Positions 22,041 through 26,927 of a stretch of 26,927 bases of DNA are shown here, piece after piece. The position numbers and the translations under genes are program-made. Source of the stretch: Stereocaulon alpinum (taxonomy: Eukaryota; Ascomycota; Lecanoromycetes; Lecanorales; Stereocaulaceae); assembly GCA_018257865.1 (NCBI GenBank), contig JAEUBA010000197.1, forward strand, positions 1 through 26,927, written 5' to 3'. Each line of letters begins with the position of its first letter. Position 1 is the first letter of the stretch. The notes beneath the pieces were generated by a model. That model worked only from the letters and a program-made list of their open reading frames with translations. It was not told where the DNA came from and ran no database searches.

Positions 22041-23300
22041 ATTAGGTTAGATACGCGGTTATACTACTATAACCGTTACTAACGCTAAAGAACCTAATAA
22101 TATTAATAATAATAACGATCCTATAGAGAGCTATAGGACCGACGGAAAGTCTTAGCTAAATATCTCTAATTTAGATAATACTAATCTTAAGTAATACTTA
22201 TAAGAAGCCTAAGCGACGAATCGCCGCCTAAAGTAACTACGCGAATTATTAGTATTAGAAGCTAAAAATAATATAATTTAATACCTAAGGTCGTAGAGTA
22301 CTATTAGAATACCTATAAGGATAGTTTAAGAGGAGGAATAATATCCTACTACTACTATATTAGTATAATTAGTTAATATTACTAGCTAAATAATTCCTTT
22401 ATATCTTATAACGCCTACCTTTAGCGCGCCTATAAACCTACCTATTAAACTTTAAAGACCCTTAGTACTAAAAAGCTTTCAGCCTAAGAATATATAACTC
22501 TATAAGGGAATTAGTAAGGGTAAATACCTACGTTAGTTCGCTAACTTAGAGAAGAAGTTTTTTAAGAGTCTAAAGTACTTTACTATTAAACTATCTAAGA
22601 TAGTCTACTATATAGACGCCTTAGAAGATAACCCGAATTCTTAGTAGAATACCTACCTAAAGGACTATAAATAGGATAATATAATATTTAAATTCTTTAA
22701 GTAATTCCTATATAATTTAGTTATAGATCCTATTAACCGCCGTCTCCTCGCCTATAAAAGGTTTAAGGAGATAAAGTAATATTCTAACTAAAAAGTTACT
22801 ATATTTAAGGCCTACTTAGAGGAGTTAGAAGCTAACCTATCGCCTATAGTATTAAAGTTTAAAGCTAACCTCTTCTTAATTAAGCTAAGACCGGAGCTAA
22901 AGAATAAAATCTTAAGTATAGGTAAGATATTTAATAATAGGGATAATATTATTACTTAAGCTATTATATAAGAGAATACTATAGGGCGCGAGTATTATAA
23001 AGGCGGCGGCTTAAGTACTTATAAGAAATTATCTAACTATAAGGCCTCTAAGTTATAAGGGAGCCGCTTATTAGAATAATAGATTTCTAAGCCTAATAGG
23101 CTAGGCCTAAGGGTCGATAGCTTATAATTAGTATAATATAAATCTTATTTAAGGAGTTTAAAGCGGAAGACTAATTTAGATTTAATAACTAAGTTTATCT
23201 ACTATTATTATAGGAAGCTAGGCTATATAAGCTTAAATTATTCTAATTATAATAAGCCTACTACTTATACTAGTATTAGTATAGTATTAGTAAAAAATAA
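22040..23300 (+). pseudogene. gag: Gypsy-3 gag remnant with CCHC zinc knuckle
   Basis: A Thr/Pro/Gln/Asn-rich N-terminal region (CAA/CAG now TAA/TAG) leads into a capsid-like part (YTDALEDNP-like near 22,610; FKANLFLIKLRPELKNKIL near 22,860-22,910) and a CX2CX4HX4C knuckle at 23,200-23,241, where all ligands read Tyr. A start cannot be assigned, since ATG would now be ATA. Confidence 0.78.
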
Positions 23301-26300
23301 TTAGCCCCTATAACCGCCTTAGAAGCGGGGGAAGAAATTTAAAAAGTAGAGGCTAGTCCTTCTATCCTAACTAAGGGTTAAATAATACTTAATACTAGCC
23401 TATAGTAAGTTACTACTTTATTAGGTACTAGATCGTAGCTTAATTTAATCTCTTAGAAGTTTATAGTTTAATAGGACCTACTACCTTCTACCGCTAACTT
23501 ACTACTATTAGAAGCTTTAAGTAGCTTTAGTATATACGTCTATAATACCTATTAATTTAAGTATATACTTATTAATAGCTAGGGCTATAGTAAGGAGTAT
23601 AGTATACTTTTCTATACTATTAATCTTAAGGGTCCTAATACTATAATTAGTATACTAAGGTTAAAGTAAATAAAGATTTTACTTAATCCGGAGGCGGAGT
23701 AGTAGCGGTTTAAGGTTAATACTAAAAAGTTTTAGGTTAAGGAGCCTACTATCTTTAGCTATTATCTTAAGAAGGAGCCTAAAGTTTATATAATTATATA
23801 CGCTACTATAGCGACTAATTACTTAGATAGAGGAAGCTTAGAATAGATTCTAAAGGAACTACTAAAGTTCTCTAATATCTTCTTAAATAAGAAAGTAGGA
23901 ACCTTACCCTTATTAAAGGAAGGTAACTATACTATTAATATTAAGGATAGTAAGGAGCCGCCTTATAAGCCTCTTTATAATCTATCTTAATCTAAGCTAG
24001 CGGAGCTGCGGCGCTATTTTAATAATATATTTATAAAAGGCTAGATACGCCGTTTAGTTTCTTTAGCCGGAGTACCTATCCTCTTTATACTAAAGAAGGA
24101 TAGTAGGCTACGTCTTTATATTAATTATTAGGGGTTAAATATAGTAATTATTAAAAATTAATACCTATTACCTTTAATTACTAAGATATTAGACCGCTTA
24201 TATAGGGCTAAAAAGTTTATAAAGTTAGACTTAAAGGATACTTATTATAGGATCTAAATTAAAGAAGGTAATAAGTAGAAGACTATATTTTATACCTATT
24301 ATAGCTACTTTAAATACTTAGTTATACCTTTTAGGCTCGCTAATACCCTAGCGACGTTTTAAGCGTATATTAATAGGGCTCTTATAAAGCTTATTAATAT
24401 TTTATATATTATCTATCTTAATAATATCTTAATTTATAGCGCGAACCTAGCGGACTACTAGTAGTATATTTAATAAGTATTAGAATAATTATGTTAGTTC
24501 TCGCTTTTCGCTAACCTAAAGAAGTATTAGTTTAGTACTAAACGGGTTAAATTTCTTAGATTTATTATATCTACTAATAGCGTAGTAATAGATTAGAAAC
24601 GTATAGCGATAATTAGAGAATAGCTTAGGCTAAAGACCTTTTAAGATATATAAGTCTTTTTAGGCTTTATAAATTTCTACTAGCGGTTTATTTATAACTA
24701 TACTACTATAGCTACGCCTCTAACTAACTTACTTAAAGATAGTAAGGATAGGAAAAAGGTAGGTTAACTTTAATAAAATAATAATACTAAAAATACTTTT
24801 TAAAAGCTTTAGGATATCTTTTTTAGTATATTATTTCTACGCTACTTTAACTTAGAAGAGAAGTTATATATAGAAACTAATACCTCTAACTTTACTATTA
24901 TAATAGTACTTATATAACCGGATAATAATAGCTACTAGTATCTAATTACCTTTTAGTCCTAAAAGATAATTCCTACGGAGTAGAATTATAAGACTTATAA
25001 CTAAGAATTACTCGCTATAGTAGCGGTAATAAAATAGTAGTAGTATTACTTAGAAGGTAGCCCGTTTATAATTAATATTCTTACTAATTATAATAATCTT
25101 AAGGGCTTTATAAAGTAGAAGTAATTAAAATTCTAGTAAGCTAAGTAGGCGCTAAAGCTCGCTGCTTTTAATTTCGAAATTATTTATTATACTAGAAAAA
25201 CGAATCCTGCGGATCCGCTATTATAGCGCCCTAATTATAAAGGAAGTTCCCCGCTAAATACTAAGTTATTACTAATATTATAGAATAAACTCGCCCTTTA
25301 GGGAGGAAGTAAAGAATATAAGGAGATTATTATAGCGATATCGCCGGCTTTCTAAATTATAGGAATTTAAGTCGTTATTCCCTAAAAGGATATAAGAGGT
25401 ATTATTAAATTAGTATATAAGGAACCTTAATATTTAATTAAGACTTTAATTCGGGACTTATAAGCTATTAATAATTAGGTAAAATCCTTTTCTATAAATA
25501 AGGGTACGCCGTTATAGCGCTATCTCTAAAGTAAGGTATAGGCTTTAGACTTAGAAGGCTTATTAAGAAATAATAACTACCTATATATCCCTAAAGACGA
25601 AGCCTTAAGGGAAGAACTTATTAGTAAATACTATAATAACCCTTTAGTAGGGTACTTTAGCGCTAAAAAGACGTATAAGTTACTTACCCGTAAATACTTT
25701 TAGTATAGGAGTTCTAAGTAAGTTAATAAGTATATTAAGACTTATAATATCTACTAAAGAACTAAGGCTCCCCGCTATTACCCTTATAGTAAACTAAGTT
25801 CGCTTTCTATTACTAATAAGCTATAGAAGGAGCTTTTAATAGACTTTATTATAGGTCTACCCCTAAGTAAATATAAGAATATAGTTTATAACGCTATTCT
25901 AGTAATTATTAATTAATTTACGAAGATAGTAAGGTATATACCTACTACTACTATAATTAACGCCGCTAAGCTAACGGATATTTTTTATACTAAGGTAGTA
26001 TACTATTATAGTATACCTAATAGTATTATTAGTAATAGAGGTTTAGTATTTACTAGCGCCTTCTAGTTAGCTATTTATTTTTACTCTAAGATTAAGCGCC
26101 GCCTAAGTACCGCCTTTTATCCTTAGACTAATAGTTAGACGGAATACTAGAATTAGGTACTAGAGTACTACTTATATATCTTTACTAATAATAAGTAAAC
26201 TACTTAGGCGAAACAGCTACTAATAGTAGAATTTATATATATAAATAGTCTTTATTCCTCTATTAGAATAATACCGTTCTACTTAATATATAGATACTAT

Positions 26301-26617
26301 CCCGAACTTCGTTAGGAACTTAAGGATAAGTCCTTAGAGGGGAGGATACCTACTATAAATAAGAGGATTAGATTACTATAAGTAGTAAGAGATAAAGCTA
26401 CTAAACGCCTACGGCGCGCTAGAGAGTTTTAAGCTAAGTAGTATAATAAGAATTATAAGCCTTAAAGCTATAAGGTTAGAGATTTAGTAATACTATTAAC
26501 TAAGAATCTTAAGTAAAAACGCTTAAGTAAGAAGTTATCTTATAAATTTATAGGGCCTTTTAGGATTACTAATAAAGTAGGAGTATAGGTATACTACCTT
26601 CTACTACTATAAACTTA
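23301..26617 (+). pseudogene. pol: Gypsy-3 pol remnant: RT, RNase H, integrase
   Basis: RT runs from about 23,960, with KFIKLDLKDTYYRIQIKEG near 24,220. The active site reads Y-L-N-N at 24,414-24,425 (both Asp lost). RNase H near 24,870-25,090 has D-A-S changed to N-T-S (Asn codon 24,879-24,881), then YNQELLAIV. The integrase zinc region (about 25,610-25,760) has His and Cys mostly Tyr. In the core, Asp at 25,842-25,844 is intact, the second Asp reads Asn at 26,034-26,036 (SNRG), and the Glu region TEYQNQVLEYYL is kept near 26,140. The GPFRITNKVG end at about 26,550 precedes the break at 26,617. Confidence 0.88.
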
Positions 26618-26655
26618 TCTTTCTTACTATAATAGAAAATCGGCAATTAGGACCC
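26618..26655 (+). mobile_element. Second Helitron 5' terminus
   Basis: TCTTTCTTACTATAATAG and the next 20 bp repeat the Helitron 5' end of 5,271-5,308 with one difference, and start after an A (AAACTTA then TC). After 26,655 the sequence differs from the first Helitron, so this is a non-autonomous relative or a truncated copy. No hairpin with CTRR is seen downstream. Confidence 0.75.
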
Positions 26656-26805
26656 TAAAGATTATCCGTGCTAAGCGATCTAATATATCTTAAGATAAGT
26701 CCCCTAATTTCCTATCTCGGCCTAGCGCCTTTAACTACTAAGTTAAATCTATATTATAACTTCTTCGCAATAATACCCCGCGCTACATACGTTATATAAT
26801 ATCGA
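26656..26805. other. Unassigned sequence after the second Helitron end
   Basis: Mixed mutation level, with a few CA/TG dinucleotides. It could be Helitron interior. I recognise no coding motif, hairpin or LTR in it. Confidence 0.4.
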
Positions 26806-26898
26806 GATTGATTGATTGATTGGTTTATACGCCTATTCTAGTATCTATATATACTAATGAGGGTGTTCTATTACATTATTTGTGAAACCAGTAGATGG
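26806..26898 (-). mobile_element. LINE 3' end, minus strand, little or no RIP (LINE-C)
   Basis: On the minus strand this reads TTTCACAAATAATG, CACCCTCATTAG, TATATATAGATACTAGAATA, GGCGTATAAA, then (CAAT)n. This matches the 3' end of LINE-B (about 20,207-20,285), differing mostly at CA versus TA. Homology fades above about 26,898. Any further body would lie outside the window. Confidence 0.8.
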
Positions 26899-26927
26899 TA
26901 CACGTAGTGTGCCTTTCCTAGCCGCAA
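26899..26927. other. Unmutated right flank
   Basis: Normal CA/TG content (GGTACACGTAGTGTGCC). It is either the 3' untranslated part of LINE-C or host DNA. It is too short to classify. Confidence 0.5.

Larger units (their letters stand above)
21893..26617 (+). mobile_element. Gypsy-3: Ty3/Gypsy element, truncated at both ends
   Basis: Gag, RT, RNase H and integrase are in order and almost complete over 4.7 kb, without large insertions. The 5' side abuts the broken RNase H of Gypsy-2, with only about 130 bp of possible LTR or leader. The 3' side stops at the LPQTY-type integrase end, where a Helitron terminus begins. Its RT (DLKDTYYRIQIKEG, YLVIPFRLANTLATFQAYI) is distinct from the other two families. 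Confidence 0.88.
126..26800. other. RIP-mutated transposon block
   Basis: CpA and TpG are nearly absent and TpA is abundant on both strands, while CpG, CpC and CpT remain common. This is the dinucleotide pattern of ascomycete RIP (C to T in CpA), not CpG-methylation decay. By eye, 181-2,040 holds four CA/TG dinucleotides. All recognisable frames carry many TAA/TAG codons where Gln or Trp is expected. Less mutated islands occur at about 2,100-3,050, 5,290-5,400, 14,565-14,815, 16,075-16,160 and 18,350-18,650. Confidence 0.93.

Noticed and set aside
126..26800. A reassigned genetic code with TAA/TAG as glutamine
   Set aside because: Reading TAA/TAG as Gln makes long frames, but catalytic Cys, His and Asp are also changed (to Tyr, Tyr, Asn) and Trp positions are stops too. 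C-to-T change in CpA explains all of these; a code change does not.
126..26800. Mitochondrial or bacterial AT-rich DNA
   Set aside because: Three Ty3/Gypsy elements, a Helitron and Tad-type LINEs are nuclear fungal elements, and the AT bias is restricted to the CpA/TpG context.

Overview
The window is a block of dead, nested transposable elements from a filamentous ascomycete (Pezizomycotina-type) genome that has been heavily altered by repeat-induced point mutation (RIP). From about 126 to about 26,800 the dinucleotides CpA and TpG are almost gone and TpA is in great excess, while CpG, CpC and CpT survive. That is the signature of C-to-T change in CpA on both strands. By eye I find only four CA/TG dinucleotides between 181 and 2,040, but about twenty in the first 125 bases. 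The change turns CAA, CAG and TGG codons into stops, so every transposon reading frame is riddled with TAA/TAG. The only frames that stay open lie in a short tandem repeat and are not genes. I see no intact host gene, rRNA, tRNA or CRISPR array.

Layout: 1-125 is unmutated flank. 126-12,183 is Gypsy-1, a Ty3/Gypsy element with gag, pol, a chromodomain-like C-terminus, a polypurine tract and a 3' LTR. It is split by two insertions: a 1.1 kb minisatellite-bearing element (2,098-3,215) and a 6.07 kb Helitron (5,271-11,340) whose TC start, terminal hairpin, CTAG end and A|T target can all be seen. 12,184-13,615 is an internally deleted Tad/I-type LINE (LINE-A), cut at its 3' end by a second copy (13,616-13,815, inverted) of the end of the 1.1 kb element. 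13,816-16,055 holds an unrecognised, probably minus-strand decayed frame interrupted by a 272-bp MITE-like element.

16,056-21,892 is Gypsy-2 (5' LTR, gag, then RT and part of RNase H), interrupted at 17,500-20,286 by LINE-B, which keeps the reverse transcriptase core that LINE-A has lost. About 21,893-26,617 is Gypsy-3 (gag, RT, RNase H, integrase), truncated at 5' and 3'. It ends at a second Helitron 5' terminus (26,618-26,655). The right edge carries a minus-strand LINE 3' end (26,806-26,898) with an unmutated tail, and unmutated DNA follows.

These parts do not work together as a system. They record successive insertions into one another, followed by RIP inactivation of zinc knuckles, protease, RT and Rep active sites. 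The most informative features are the base-accurate Helitron boundaries, the two LINE copies sharing a 5' module but different ORF2 entry points, the relatively unmutated RT island in LINE-B, and the paired mutated and unmutated repeats that act as internal RIP controls. I did not find a convincing new biological system. The least explained stretch is 13,616-16,055.
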